Of a DNA stretch of 37,738 bases, positions 1-8,405 are shown one piece after another. Each line of letters opens with the position of its first letter. Positions within the stretch are counted from its first letter, which is position 1. Below the pieces are notes generated by a model. That model saw nothing but the letters and a program-made list of their open reading frames with translations. It was not told the origin of the DNA and ran no database searches. Source of the DNA: Alistipes sp. GTDB taxonomy: Bacteria > Bacteroidota > Bacteroidia > Bacteroidales > Rikenellaceae. A program made the position numbers and the translations under genes. The DNA is taken from positions 1 through 37,738 of the forward strand of contig JAFTNV010000012.1 in assembly GCA_017451685.1 (NCBI GenBank). Direction: 5' to 3'.

Positions 1-165
1 ACTCACTACTCATTGCTCACTACTCACTACTCGCTACTCATTGCTCATTGCTCACTACTCACTACTCACTACTCGCTACTCATTACTCCTTGCTCACTAC
101 TCACTACTCACTACGCACTACTCACTACTCACTACTCACTGCTCACTGCTCACTGCTCATTTGCA
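1..165. repeat. Heptamer tandem repeat (CTCACTA)n, cut by the window edge
   Basis: About 165 bases made almost wholly of a 7-base unit, CTCACTA, with variants CTCATTG, CTCGCTA and CTCACTG. The array begins at or before base 1, so its true length is unknown. It gives an open frame reading as LTTHYSL-type peptide repeats, but that is a by-product of a 7-mer repeat, not a gene. It ends about 50 bases before the promoter of the following lipoprotein gene. Function unknown; such arrays can vary in copy number by slippage. Confidence 0.9.
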
Positions 166-194
166 ATAACTGTTCATTATTTATCAGATGTTTG

Positions 195-226
195 TTTGCA
201 CTTCCGCAAAAAAAATACTACTTTTG
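195..226 (+). promoter_or_regulatory. Bacteroidota-type promoter of the first lipoprotein gene
   Basis: TTTG at 195-198 and TACTTTTG at 219-226 are separated by 20 bases, matching the TTTG / TAnnTTTG promoter pattern of Bacteroidota. Transcription would start around 233, about 30 bases before the ATG. Confidence 0.7.
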
Positions 227-264
227 CCTATAGTTTAGTTCGATAACATTAAAAATTAAAAATT

Positions 265-1713
265 ATGCTTATGAAAAGACTATTTTCTATTGTAGCTATC
301 CTCGCTGCTACGATGCTGACATTCTCGGCATGCGAAGATGGAATGACGGGTACTAATGGTGGTGACAACAATACCAACAACCCGAGCAACCCTAACAACC
401 CTAACAACCCTAACAACCCGGGAGGTAATGACAACGAGCAGGACCCCATCAATCCGGGTGAAGATGTAATTGGCGACTCGGATCTTACGCCCGGCGAGCA
501 CAAAGCACGCTTGGAGGAGATTGCCATAGAGTTTGTCGAGGCCTTCAATCCCGCAGATGTTGAGGAGTTAGTAAACAGTGCCTTTGCTCTTGCGGAGTAT
601 GCCGAGTATTTCGACTATGGCTTTGTAGCTGAGAGTGAGGATGTTGTTGAAGAGGGAGGTGCTCCCGTGGAGACTCTTGCACGTGGCCTTCAGCGCTTCT
701 CGGCTGCCGATATCGTTGCGTTCGCAACACGCGCTACGGAGGACTTCGTTGTAGACATCAACGATCCCGATATGAACCCCTATGCTGGTAAGTGCTATAC
801 TTGGAATGGCGATGACTACGCATGGGAGGAGACCAACGGCAAGGACAAGACCATCACCTTCGAGTGGGATGACACCGTGGCAACAATCAGCTGGGCAAAG
901 AGTACGAAGGTTGAGTACTACTACGAGGATGAGGATATGAACGTAGTCGTTTATGTGCCTAATAATGTTGAGATTAGCTTTAAGATTAACGGTAAGGAGT
1001 ACCTCAACATAGTGCTTGAGACCAACATTACGAATATTCAGACATGGGCACCTGAGTATAAGGTGACACTTAATGGCGGCTATGAGTTCACAGGACGCTC
1101 GAAGGGTAACAGCAAGGGCTTGGAGGCTGGCGGCTCAATAAAGAAGAGTGGCAAGACGTTGTTGAACGCCGCTGCGGTTGTTGCCATCAACGATGCTACC
1201 GATATCGACAACTGGATGACGGAGTACTACGATGAGTATGATGGTGTATATTACACAGAGGTATCGGTCGAGTACTTCTTTGATCAGGTGAAGACGGGTG
1301 CTGCGCAGCTCGACATCTTGGAGCTCTCGATTGTTGGCGAGGGTGACTTCAAGGGCATGTACGAGGAGATTGAGCGACTTGATGAGGAGTATGACTATTG
1401 GGATGAGAACTGGAATAAGTTGCCTGATGTAGAGAAGGAGTACTGCGATGAGGTGTGCAAGTATGTAAACGAGAAGGTTAAGGTTGTCCTTGTATACAAC
1501 GACACCAAGGAGCGCGTAGCAAATATCGTCTTCGCAACCAGAAAGTATGTTGATGAGTATGACGGTTTTATCGACTACGACTTCGAGCCCATCTTGGTAT
1601 TCCCCGATGGTAGCAAGTTCGCATTCGATGAGTACTTCACCGAGAAGGCCTTTGGCGACCTTATCGAGGCTGCCGAGGCTCTTGCCGAGGAGTTTAGCTC
1701 TCTCCTGTCATAA
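265..1713 (+). CDS. Secreted lipoprotein of unknown function with Asn/Pro-rich linker
   Basis: 482 residues. The N-terminus is a lipoprotein signal: MKRLFS, a hydrophobic stretch, then the lipobox TFSAC with Cys23 as the lipidated residue. An NPNNPNNPNNP tract at about residues 40-52 looks like a flexible tether between lipid anchor and folded domain. The remainder is acidic and rich in Asp/Glu/Tyr (many DEYD, YYDEYD patches), suggesting a surface or periplasmic beta-rich protein; I recognise no catalytic motif. Two in-frame ATGs (265 and 271) are possible; the second gives the more typical MKRLF start. It has its own promoter and is followed by a terminator-like hairpin. The protein probably sits in the outer membrane. 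Function is not assigned. Confidence 0.85.
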   Translation: MLMKRLFSIVAILAATMLTFSACEDGMTGTNGGDNNTNNPSNPNNPNNPNNPGGNDNEQDPINPGEDVIGDSDLTPGEHKARLEEIAIEFVEAFNPADVEELVNSAFALAEYAEYFDYGFVAESEDVVEEGGAPVETLARGLQRFSAADIVAFATRATEDFVVDINDPDMNPYAGKCYTWNGDDYAWEETNGKDKTITFEWDDTVATISWAKSTKVEYYYEDEDMNVVVYVPNNVEISFKINGKEYLNIVLETNITNIQTWAPEYKVTLNGGYEFTGRSKGNSKGLEAGGSIKKSGKTLLNAAAVVAINDATDIDNWMTEYYDEYDGVYYTEVSVEYFFDQVKTGAAQLDILELSIVGEGDFKGMYEEIERLDEEYDYWDENWNKLPDVEKEYCDEVCKYVNEKVKVVLVYNDTKERVANIVFATRKYVDEYDGFIDYDFEPILVFPDGSKFAFDEYFTEKAFGDLIEAAEALAEEFSSLLS

Positions 1714-1733
1714 TTCTATTCACCGACTATATT

Positions 1734-1769
1734 GGGGCGGACTAAAGGCTTTTTAGTCGGCCCCTTTTA
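1734..1769 (+). terminator. GGGGC-ACTAAA hairpin terminator, member of a repeated family
   Basis: GGGGCGGACTAAA and TTTTAGTCGGCCCC pair around a short loop, with one G:G mismatch, followed by TTTTAT. It lies 20 bases after the lipoprotein stop and ends 6 bases before the GTG of the TonB receptor. Similar hairpins occur at 4679, 12033 and 31661. Confidence 0.75.
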
Positions 1770-1774
1770 TCTTC

Positions 1775-3808
1775 GTGAGACTACTACGACAACATATAGT
1801 GCTACTATGCCTCATGTTCGTATCGCTACGCGCATACGGACAGGTGGATAGTGCCGCCATGCACCTAAACGTGGATGATGTTGTCGTCACGGCACAGCAT
1901 CGCATAGTGTCGATTCCCGACAATACGGGCAACGTGTCGTTAAACATGGAGGCGCTCAGCGACATGCCGCGCCTCGGAGGTGCTGTCGATGTGCTTAAGT
2001 TGTTGCAGTACACCCCGGGTGTTGCAGCCACGCAGGAGGGTAACACGGCGATGTATGTGCGTGGCGGCGATGCGGGAAATAGCCGCATACTCCTCGACGG
2101 CGCACCGCTATACTCGCCAGCGCACCTGTTGGGCTTCTTCTCGGTGCTCAACACGCCACACATCGGTGGCCTCACGCTCTATAAGTCGGGCATCCCTGCG
2201 CGCTATGGCTCCTCGACGGCATCTATCACCGAGGTGCGTACACATAGGTATATCCCGAGCGCGTTTCACATCGAGGGTAACATAGGCATCATCGAGGCGG
2301 ATGCTGCCGTGAAACTACCTCTCGGTGAGCGCTTTGCGCTCTTTGCCTCGGCACGCCACTCCTACGCCTCGTGGCTCACGGGGTTGATTAGCGACAACAC
2401 CTCGATAGACTACGAGTTTGGCGACTACGGCTTGGGCTTCGTTGCCGATGTGGGGCGTGCGGGCAGACTGATGTTTAATTCGCACTTCAACGACGATGGT
2501 GCCAAGGCAGATGTATTCCTCTACAATGCTGATTGTAAGCTCCGCTGGTGGAATGCCCTCGGCACGCTCACGCTGGAGACGCCGATAAACGATAGGGTGG
2601 AGCTCAGTAATATGGTCTACGCCTCGATATACGATAATATGCTGCGGCCCAACATTACCGCTGTCGACTATAACGTGGCGGCGGGTGTCACGGACATGGG
2701 GCTGCGTAGCGATGTGGCCGTGGCGCTTGGTAGGGTAGATATATCTGCCGGCGTGGAGGCCATCTATCGAAGCATCATGCCGCAGACCATTGTCGGGGGC
2801 GACCACCTGCGTGCTACGACAAAAACGGAGGATACCATCGAGGCGGCACTCTATGCCTCGGTGCGTTGGCCTATATCGTCGCGCGTAATCCTCGATGCGG
2901 GGCTGCGCTATAGCCTCTATGCCAACGATAGGGTGTGGGCGCTGCCCGAGCCACGTGTGGCGATAGAGCTGCCGCTATCCTCGACTACGAGGTTATGGGC
3001 GAGCTACAACCTTATGACTCAATATGTGCACCTCGTGCCACAGTCTAACCTGTCGTTTGCTACGGACTTCTACCTCTCGAGCGACGAACATATCCCTCCG
3101 CAGTGGGCGCATAACGCTTCGTTAGGATATGCGGGTGAGGCTCTCTCGGGGCGCGTGAGGTGGTCGGTGGAGGCCTACTACAGATATATGTACAACGTCA
3201 TCGAGTACGACTCGCGCATCCTGGATGTGCTCACGGGCGTCGAGGATCACATGTCGATGCTCCACTGTGGCCGTGGCGAGTCCTACGGTGTGGAGCTGAG
3301 CGTGGGGTATAGCGATAGCCGTGTGGATGTTCAGGCTAACTATACACTGTCGCGCTCCTTGCGACGCTTCGAGGCGATAAACGATGGTCGCCCCTTCCCT
3401 GCGCACTCCGACCGTCTGCATAACCTCTCGCTCATAGCCTCGTATAAGCCCTCGCCACGCTGGACGCTCTCGGCTACGTTTGCCTACGCCACGGGCATGC
3501 CCTATACGGGAACTACGGCGCTATATATCAGCGGCAACGCCTTCCTGCGCGAGTTCGGCCCCTATAATGGTGCTAAGCTCCCCGACCTGCACCACCTCGA
3601 CCTCTCGGCGACATACTGGTTTCGGTCGCGTAAGCTGGAGCGTAGTGGCATAAACCTGTCGATATATAATGTCTATGCGCGGAAAAACCCGCTCATGATA
3701 TCGTATAGCGTGCAGAGGGATGACGAAACAAACACGATGTTTATGGAGGAGCGTAAGCATGCCATATATACGATTATCCCATCCATAAGTTGGACTTATA
3801 AGTTTTAG
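1775..3808 (+). CDS. TonB-dependent outer-membrane receptor
   Basis: 677 residues starting at a GTG; no other start lies upstream in frame before the hairpin. Residues 1-22 form a signal peptide (RLLRQHIVLLCLMFVSLRAYG, then QVDSA). Residues about 33-155 are the plug domain, seen in DVVVTAQ, LLQYTPGVAA, MYVRGGDAGNSRILLDGAP and the ARYGSSTAS end. The rest alternates aromatic and polar residues as an outer-membrane beta barrel and ends in SWTYKF, the usual terminal Phe. It lacks the N-terminal carboxypeptidase-like (CarboxypepD_reg) domain often present in Bacteroidota receptors, so it is short. The stop is 4 bases from the DUF4249 gene, so the two are one unit. The substrate cannot be told from sequence; energised import through TonB-ExbBD is the family role. 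Confidence 0.93.
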   Translation: MRLLRQHIVLLCLMFVSLRAYGQVDSAAMHLNVDDVVVTAQHRIVSIPDNTGNVSLNMEALSDMPRLGGAVDVLKLLQYTPGVAATQEGNTAMYVRGGDAGNSRILLDGAPLYSPAHLLGFFSVLNTPHIGGLTLYKSGIPARYGSSTASITEVRTHRYIPSAFHIEGNIGIIEADAAVKLPLGERFALFASARHSYASWLTGLISDNTSIDYEFGDYGLGFVADVGRAGRLMFNSHFNDDGAKADVFLYNADCKLRWWNALGTLTLETPINDRVELSNMVYASIYDNMLRPNITAVDYNVAAGVTDMGLRSDVAVALGRVDISAGVEAIYRSIMPQTIVGGDHLRATTKTEDTIEAALYASVRWPISSRVILDAGLRYSLYANDRVWALPEPRVAIELPLSSTTRLWASYNLMTQYVHLVPQSNLSFATDFYLSSDEHIPPQWAHNASLGYAGEALSGRVRWSVEAYYRYMYNVIEYDSRILDVLTGVEDHMSMLHCGRGESYGVELSVGYSDSRVDVQANYTLSRSLRRFEAINDGRPFPAHSDRLHNLSLIASYKPSPRWTLSATFAYATGMPYTGTTALYISGNAFLREFGPYNGAKLPDLHHLDLSATYWFRSRKLERSGINLSIYNVYARKNPLMISYSVQRDDETNTMFMEERKHAIYTIIPSISWTYKF

Positions 3809-3812
3809 ACCG

Positions 3813-4646
3813 ATGCGCAGAGTACCAATATATATATGTGTGCTACTCGCCCTTGTGGGGTGCATCGCGGAGCGCGAGCATAATGCCGGCTACCGCCAGA
3901 GGCTTGTCGTCGAGGGCTCCATCGAGGCGGGGCGCGGTGCTATCGTTGCCCTGTCGCTCAACACCCCTTTCGACGAGGAGTACGAGGAGGATGACCTCCG
4001 CGACTTGGTTGTGCGCTGGGCGAAGGTCACGGTCGAGAGTGGCGATAGGAGCGAGGTGCTCGTGGGGCGCGGTAATAAGGATTACCCCACGCGATACATA
4101 TATACCGGCACGGAGATTGTCGGCGAGGTGGGCGAGAGCTATACCCTCACGGTGGAGTATAGCGGTCGCACATGGCGGGCAACGACGACAATCCCAGCCC
4201 CCGCGGAACTCGGCGATATAACCATCACGCCCGTGCGCGACACGCTCTATACCGTCACGGCCACGCTGCCGCCTACATCCACCCCCTGCATGATAGAGTG
4301 CTCCCTGGGCGGTAGTAGCTACTTTGCCCCGACGATGCTCGGTGTATACGATGTGAGTGACCGCACGCGCCGTGTCACGGTAAATCGACCTATGGGCAAC
4401 CTCTATGTCAACGAGTATATGACCCTCTTCCATGTGCGCGATACGGTAGCACTTAAACTGCGCACCATGGGCGACTTTGCGTACGAATATTGGAACCTAT
4501 GGCAGAACAACGTGATTAACAGCCTTAACCCTATCTATCCGGCTGTCGATAACCTGCCGACGAATATCTCTAACAATGCAATGGGTATCTGGGCGGGGTA
4601 TGGTAGCAGTGTTCGGGTTGTAAGCAGAGGGAATGAGGTTGAATAA
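3813..4646 (+). CDS. DUF4249 family outer-membrane lipoprotein, partner of the TonB receptor
   Basis: 277 residues. The start MRRVPIYICVLLALVGC has a lipobox with Cys17 as lipid site. The mature part opens with RLVVEGSIEAG, the hallmark beginning of DUF4249 proteins (a first beta strand and turn), followed by LSLNTPFDEEY, and later beta-rich segments such as YTLTVEYSGRTWRATTTIPAP. DUF4249 genes are regularly found directly downstream of TonB receptors in Bacteroidota, as here (4-base gap). By analogy with SusCD-like pairs it may cap or assist the receptor in binding substrate, which is inference. At 277 residues it is at the short end for this family. Its last codons (GAG GTT GAA TAA) form the left arm of a downstream hairpin. 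Confidence 0.85.
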   Translation: MRRVPIYICVLLALVGCIAEREHNAGYRQRLVVEGSIEAGRGAIVALSLNTPFDEEYEEDDLRDLVVRWAKVTVESGDRSEVLVGRGNKDYPTRYIYTGTEIVGEVGESYTLTVEYSGRTWRATTTIPAPAELGDITITPVRDTLYTVTATLPPTSTPCMIECSLGGSSYFAPTMLGVYDVSDRTRRVTVNRPMGNLYVNEYMTLFHVRDTVALKLRTMGDFAYEYWNLWQNNVINSLNPIYPAVDNLPTNISNNAMGIWAGYGSSVRVVSRGNEVE

Positions 4647-4710
4647 AAGGCTCTTTTTATTCTACCTCCTAACAAAATGGGGCTGACTAAGCAACTTTTT
4701 AGTCAGCCCC
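4635..4710. repeat. Two-hairpin intergenic element between convergent genes
   Basis: First hairpin: GAGGTTGAATAAA (4635-4647) pairs with TTTATTCTACCTC (about 4656-4668). Second hairpin: GGGGCTGACTAA (4679-4690) pairs with TTAGTCAGCCCC (4699-4710), with a T-run inside its right arm. Both lie between the 3' ends of convergent genes, so they probably act as a bidirectional terminator. The same two-hairpin arrangement, with the same flanking GCTTGTA sequence, occurs at 31535-31691. Confidence 0.8.
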
Positions 4711-4732
4711 ATTGCTTGTAGGTATACGACCT

Positions 4733-6478
4733 CTATAGGCCCAATTCAACCTTGATGTCCTCAATCTTCTGGTCGAGGGCGGCGAGCGTCTCGTCGAACT
4801 TATCGACCGTCTCGAGCTGCGCCTTAACACCGAAGTAGAACTTAATCTTAGGCTCCGTGCCCGAGGGACGCACCGACACCTTCGTGCCATCCTCCGTGAG
4901 CCACTGGAGCACGTTGCTCTTGTCGTCGATGCCGTCGATGGCCTTGCGCTCACCCGTGGCGGTGTCTATCTCCTCCAACGTCTTGTAGTCCAAAATCTTG
5001 GCTACGCGCGAGCCGAGGATAGACTTGGGCGGATTCTGGCGGTAGTCGACCATCATCTGCTGAATCTCGGCAGCGCCATCCTTGCCCTTGCGTACCACGT
5101 TCACGAGACCCTCGCGGTAGAAGCCGTACTTAACGTACAACTGCTGCAACCACTCGTAGAGCGTGATGCCCATAGTGTCGCGGGCCCATGCTGCGGCCTC
5201 CGCAACGAGCGTGATGGCAGCAACGCCATCCTTGTCGCGCACGAAGTCGCCCGGGAGGTAGCCGAATGACTCCTCACCACCACCGATATACTTCGTCTTG
5301 CCCTCCTGCTCGCGGATGATCTTGGCGATATACTTGAAGCCCGTGAGGCAGTTGTAGCACTTGACGCCAAAGTGCTCGGCAACAGCATCGGGCATCATAG
5401 ACGTAACGATGGTCTTTACGACGAACTCCTTACCCGTAATCTTGCCGAGCTCTGCCCAGCGTGTGAGCTGGTAGCACATAAGGAGCACGAGTGTCTGGTT
5501 GCCGTTCAAAAGCACATAGTCGCCCTTGCCTGTGCGCAGTGCCACGCCGAGGCGGTCAGCATCGGGGTCGGTAGCCATGGCGAAATCGGCCCCCTCTCTC
5601 TCGGCACGCTCGATGGCCATGGCCATGGTCTTACGCTCCTCGGGGTTGGGCGAAGCGACGGTGGGGAAGTTGCCGTCGAGAACCATCTGCTCGTCGACAC
5701 ATATAATATTATTAAAGCCGTAGTTGCGCAGCGACTGCGGTACGAGCTTCACGCCGGCACCGTGGAGCGGCGTGTAGACAATCTTCATGTCGTTGTACTT
5801 GGCAACCGACTCGGGCGATAACGAGAGGTCTTTGATGGCCGCAAGATACCTCTTGTCGAACTCCTCACCGAGGATGTGGATATTCTCAGCGTTCTTACCC
5901 GTGAGCACCATGTCGTTGTCGGTAATCTTGCCCACCTCGGCGATGATGTTTACATCGTGGGGCGATGTCACCTGCGAGCCGTCAGTCCAGTATGCCTTGT
6001 AGCCGTTGTACTCCTTGGGGTTGTGCGATGCCGTTACCATGACGCCCGACTGGCAGCCGAGCTCACGGATGGCAAACGACAGCTCGGGTGTGGGGCGGAG
6101 AGCATCGAAGAGATATACGACGAAGCCGTTCGAGGCGAAGATGTCGGCTACGCGCTCAGCAAACATGCGCGAGTTGTTACGGCTGTCATGCGAGATGGCA
6201 ACCTTAATCTGCTCGCCCTTAAAGTTGATTTTGAGGTAGTTAGCGAGGCCCTGTGTTGCGGCACCCACGGTGTATATGTTCATGCGGTTTGTGCCTACGC
6301 CCATGATGCCACGCAGACCTCCCGTGCCGAACTCGAGGTCTTTGTAGAAGCTCTCGGTAAGCTCCGTGGGGTTTGTCTCCATCATCACGCGCACCTGCTC
6401 CTTGGTTTCGTTGTCGTAGTTGCCATCGAGCCATGCCTGCGCCTTAGCCAATACCTGCTTGTCTAAATTATTCTCCAT
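4733..6478 (-). CDS. Phosphohexomutase (phosphoglucomutase/phosphomannomutase family)
   Basis: 581 residues, alpha-D-phosphohexomutase family, converting hexose 1-phosphate and 6-phosphate for glycogen, cell-wall and nucleotide-sugar metabolism in the cytoplasm. All four family signatures are visible: the phosphoserine loop VMVTASHNPKEYNGY with Ser151; the Mg-binding DPDADR at 304-309; the sugar-specificity loop GGGEES at about 399-404; and the phosphate-binding RPSGTEPKIKFYF near the C-terminus. The N-terminal EFGTGGLRGIMGVG motif is typical of the long bacterial PGM/PMM class that includes phosphopentomutase-like enzymes, so exact substrate preference (glucose, mannose or ribose phosphate) cannot be fixed. 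It is alone on the minus strand, convergent with the DUF4249 gene and divergent from dnaA. A TATATTTG -7 box may lie at 6535-6542 (minus strand). Confidence 0.93.
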   Translation of the reverse strand: MENNLDKQVLAKAQAWLDGNYDNETKEQVRVMMETNPTELTESFYKDLEFGTGGLRGIMGVGTNRMNIYTVGAATQGLANYLKINFKGEQIKVAISHDSRNNSRMFAERVADIFASNGFVVYLFDALRPTPELSFAIRELGCQSGVMVTASHNPKEYNGYKAYWTDGSQVTSPHDVNIIAEVGKITDNDMVLTGKNAENIHILGEEFDKRYLAAIKDLSLSPESVAKYNDMKIVYTPLHGAGVKLVPQSLRNYGFNNIICVDEQMVLDGNFPTVASPNPEERKTMAMAIERAEREGADFAMATDPDADRLGVALRTGKGDYVLLNGNQTLVLLMCYQLTRWAELGKITGKEFVVKTIVTSMMPDAVAEHFGVKCYNCLTGFKYIAKIIREQEGKTKYIGGGEESFGYLPGDFVRDKDGVAAITLVAEAAAWARDTMGITLYEWLQQLYVKYGFYREGLVNVVRKGKDGAAEIQQMMVDYRQNPPKSILGSRVAKILDYKTLEEIDTATGERKAIDGIDDKSNVLQWLTEDGTKVSVRPSGTEPKIKFYFGVKAQLETVDKFDETLAALDQKIEDIKVELGL

Positions 6479-6867
6479 AATAGTATCAGTTATTTTTATA
6501 ATTTATAAGTTACGAAGTTGAAATTTCCAATATGCAAATATACGAAAAAATCCTAATATATAGGTGTATCAGTAGGTTAAATTTTACGGCAAAAATTCGG
6601 CCGGTTTATCCATATTAAAAAAAAACGAATTTTGCAACTCTTTTTTGAGTTTATTTTAATAAAATTATCCACATCTTTGCAATGTCGAAACGCCCTTAAG
6701 GAGCTTTGCAAATCGAGGGTGTCTTAGCAGAAAAAGAGTGATAAAAAGTTAACATGTTGGAACAGAGCGTGAGAGCCTGTTTCGGGGCATCTATCGCCTA
6801 AATTTTTTTGGCGATGAGGCATTGTTGATAAAGTTAGAACACAACGGAATAAAATGTAAAGAACCGC
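6479..6867. other. Intergenic region between the phosphohexomutase gene and dnaA with DnaA-box-like sites; candidate regulatory or origin region
   Basis: 389 bases without a gene between divergent genes. TTATCCACA at 6665-6673 is a perfect match to the consensus DnaA box. TTATCCATA at 6606-6614 and TGTTGATAA (inverted) at 6823-6831 are one-mismatch versions. A strongly AT-rich stretch with an A9 run (about 6612-6665) lies between the first two. A possible -7 element CATCTTTG (6672-6679) overlaps the perfect box, which would fit DnaA autoregulation. I see no dense box cluster, so an origin is only a possibility. Confidence 0.5.
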
Positions 6868-8271
6868 ATGATGCAGACGGAGACATATAAGGAGGTTTGG
6901 CAAGACTGCCTCGACAGACTTCGACTCTCGATTACCGAGGAGGAGTTTGTCAAGTGGTTCAAGCCTATATGGCCCATCGGCTTCGATGGCTCGAATCTGC
7001 GTCTGAGGGTGCCCAACGAGAGCTTCGTGGTGAACATCGAGAAGCAGTTCCTTACACACCTTAAGCCTATCATCTCGGAACTCTATGGCGCTGATACTCA
7101 GCTGCATTATGCTGTGCCACGTGCTGCGCAACAGCCCCGCGTGGAGGCCTCTGCAACGGCCGTGCCGGAGTTCGCACGTCCGATAGACACTGCAAAGATA
7201 AAAAATCCTTTTGCAATTCCGGGCATGCGACGAATAATTATCGACCCGCAGCTCAACCTAAACTACACCTTCGACAACCACATCGAGGGTGAGTGCAACC
7301 GCTTAGCACGCTCGGCGGGCATGGCTGTGGCCGTGTCGCCCGGAACTACGGCATTCAACCCCTTGTATATCTATGGCGACTCGGGCCTTGGTAAGACACA
7401 TATCGTTCAGGCCATAGGTCACGAGGTGCGCCAGCGCCACCCCGAATTGCAGGTGCTCTACGTCTCGATGAATAAGTTCCAGGCGCAGTTCCAGACGGCA
7501 TACAAAAATGGCGATATTACCGACTTTATCCACTTCTACCAGACTATCGACGTGCTCATCATCGACGATATTCAGGAGCTCACGGGAAAGACCGGTACGC
7601 AGAACGTATTCTTCAACATCTTCAACCACCTACAGCTTGCCGGCAAGCAGCTAATCCTCACGTCGGATAAGCCCCCCGTGGAGCTGAAGGATATAGAGCA
7701 GCGTCTGCTCACACGTTTCAAGTGGGGACTCTCGGCATACCTCAGCGTTCCCGACTACGAGACGAAGGTTAAGATCATCCGCGCGAAGGCCAAGCGCCTC
7801 GGTGCCAACATCCCCGAGGATGTCGTTGCCTACCTCGCCGAGAACATCTCGGCAAACGTGCGCGAGATTGAGGGTGCTCTCTCGTCGCTCATAGCCAACG
7901 CCTCGTTCCTCGGCCGTAAGATAACGATATCGTTAGCGAAGGATATCTTGAAGGTATACGTAAAGCTCACGCAGCGCGAGATCACCATCGACCACATCGT
8001 CAAGGTCGTATGCGACTACTTCGAGATAGACCTCGACACCTTCAACTCGGCAAAGCGCACGCGCGATGTGGCACAGGCACGCCAGGTGGCTATGTATCTC
8101 TCGAAGCAGCACACCAAAGCACCGCTCACCGTCATAGGCTCATCTATCGGTGGCCGTAACCATGCCACGGTGCTCCACAGCTGCAAGGCTGTTGCCGACA
8201 TGATGGACACGGACAAGCAGTTTAAGGCGCAGATTGAGGAAATTGAGCGTATAGTGCTCGGTAAAAACTAA
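6868..8271 (+). CDS. dnaA: Chromosomal replication initiator protein DnaA
   Basis: 467 residues, normal length. Domain I (about 1-85, YKEVWQDCLDRLRLSITEEEFVKWFKPI) is the oligomerisation and helicase-contact domain. A short linker follows to about 120. The AAA+ domain shows NYTFDNHIEGECNRLA, Walker A GDSGLGKTH (170-178), Walker B LIIDDIQ (230-236) and LTSDKPP as sensor I. Domain IV carries the DnaA signature GGRNHATVLHSC, which contacts the DnaA box. It binds ATP and melts the origin to load DnaB. Two adjacent ATGs start the frame (6868 and 6871); no better start exists. A consensus DnaA box sits about 195 bases upstream, so autoregulation is likely. The stop codon merges with a large inverted repeat (8271-8397). 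Confidence 0.98.
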   Translation: MMQTETYKEVWQDCLDRLRLSITEEEFVKWFKPIWPIGFDGSNLRLRVPNESFVVNIEKQFLTHLKPIISELYGADTQLHYAVPRAAQQPRVEASATAVPEFARPIDTAKIKNPFAIPGMRRIIIDPQLNLNYTFDNHIEGECNRLARSAGMAVAVSPGTTAFNPLYIYGDSGLGKTHIVQAIGHEVRQRHPELQVLYVSMNKFQAQFQTAYKNGDITDFIHFYQTIDVLIIDDIQELTGKTGTQNVFFNIFNHLQLAGKQLILTSDKPPVELKDIEQRLLTRFKWGLSAYLSVPDYETKVKIIRAKAKRLGANIPEDVVAYLAENISANVREIEGALSSLIANASFLGRKITISLAKDILKVYVKLTQREITIDHIVKVVCDYFEIDLDTFNSAKRTRDVAQARQVAMYLSKQHTKAPLTVIGSSIGGRNHATVLHSCKAVADMMDTDKQFKAQIEEIERIVLGKN

Positions 8272-8397
8272 ATTTAGCGTGATAGCGGCGCATTAGCGGC
8301 GCTTCAATCAAAGCCATGAATGGAATGTACGTCAAGTACTATCCATCCATGGCTTTCTCATGTCAGCGCCACTACTGCACCACTCTGACGCTAAATT
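8271..8397. repeat. Stop-codon-anchored 127-base inverted repeat after dnaA
   Basis: AATTTAGCGT at 8271-8280 pairs perfectly with ACGCTAAATT at 8388-8397. Inside, AAGCCATG pairs with CATGGCTT, and GGCGC with GCGCC less regularly. The left arm begins at the last base of the dnaA stop. It closely parallels 19822-19953 after tsf in layout and length. It may act as a terminator or RNA-stabilising 3' structure, which is inference. Confidence 0.8.
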
Positions 8398-8405
8398 GGG
8401 TATGC
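8359..8405. repeat. About 47-base dispersed repeat, copy 1
   Basis: The block beginning CATGTCAGCGCC and running through ACTACTGCACCACTCTGAC to AAATTGGGTATGC matches 19960-20007 with few differences. GTCAG and CTGAC inside it can pair. The right end doubles as the right arm of the dnaA-distal inverted repeat. Confidence 0.85.

Noticed and set aside
13-246. Open frames reading LTTHYSL repeats across the window start
   Set aside because: They arise from the 7-base tandem repeat, have no promoter or start context, and run in several frames at once.
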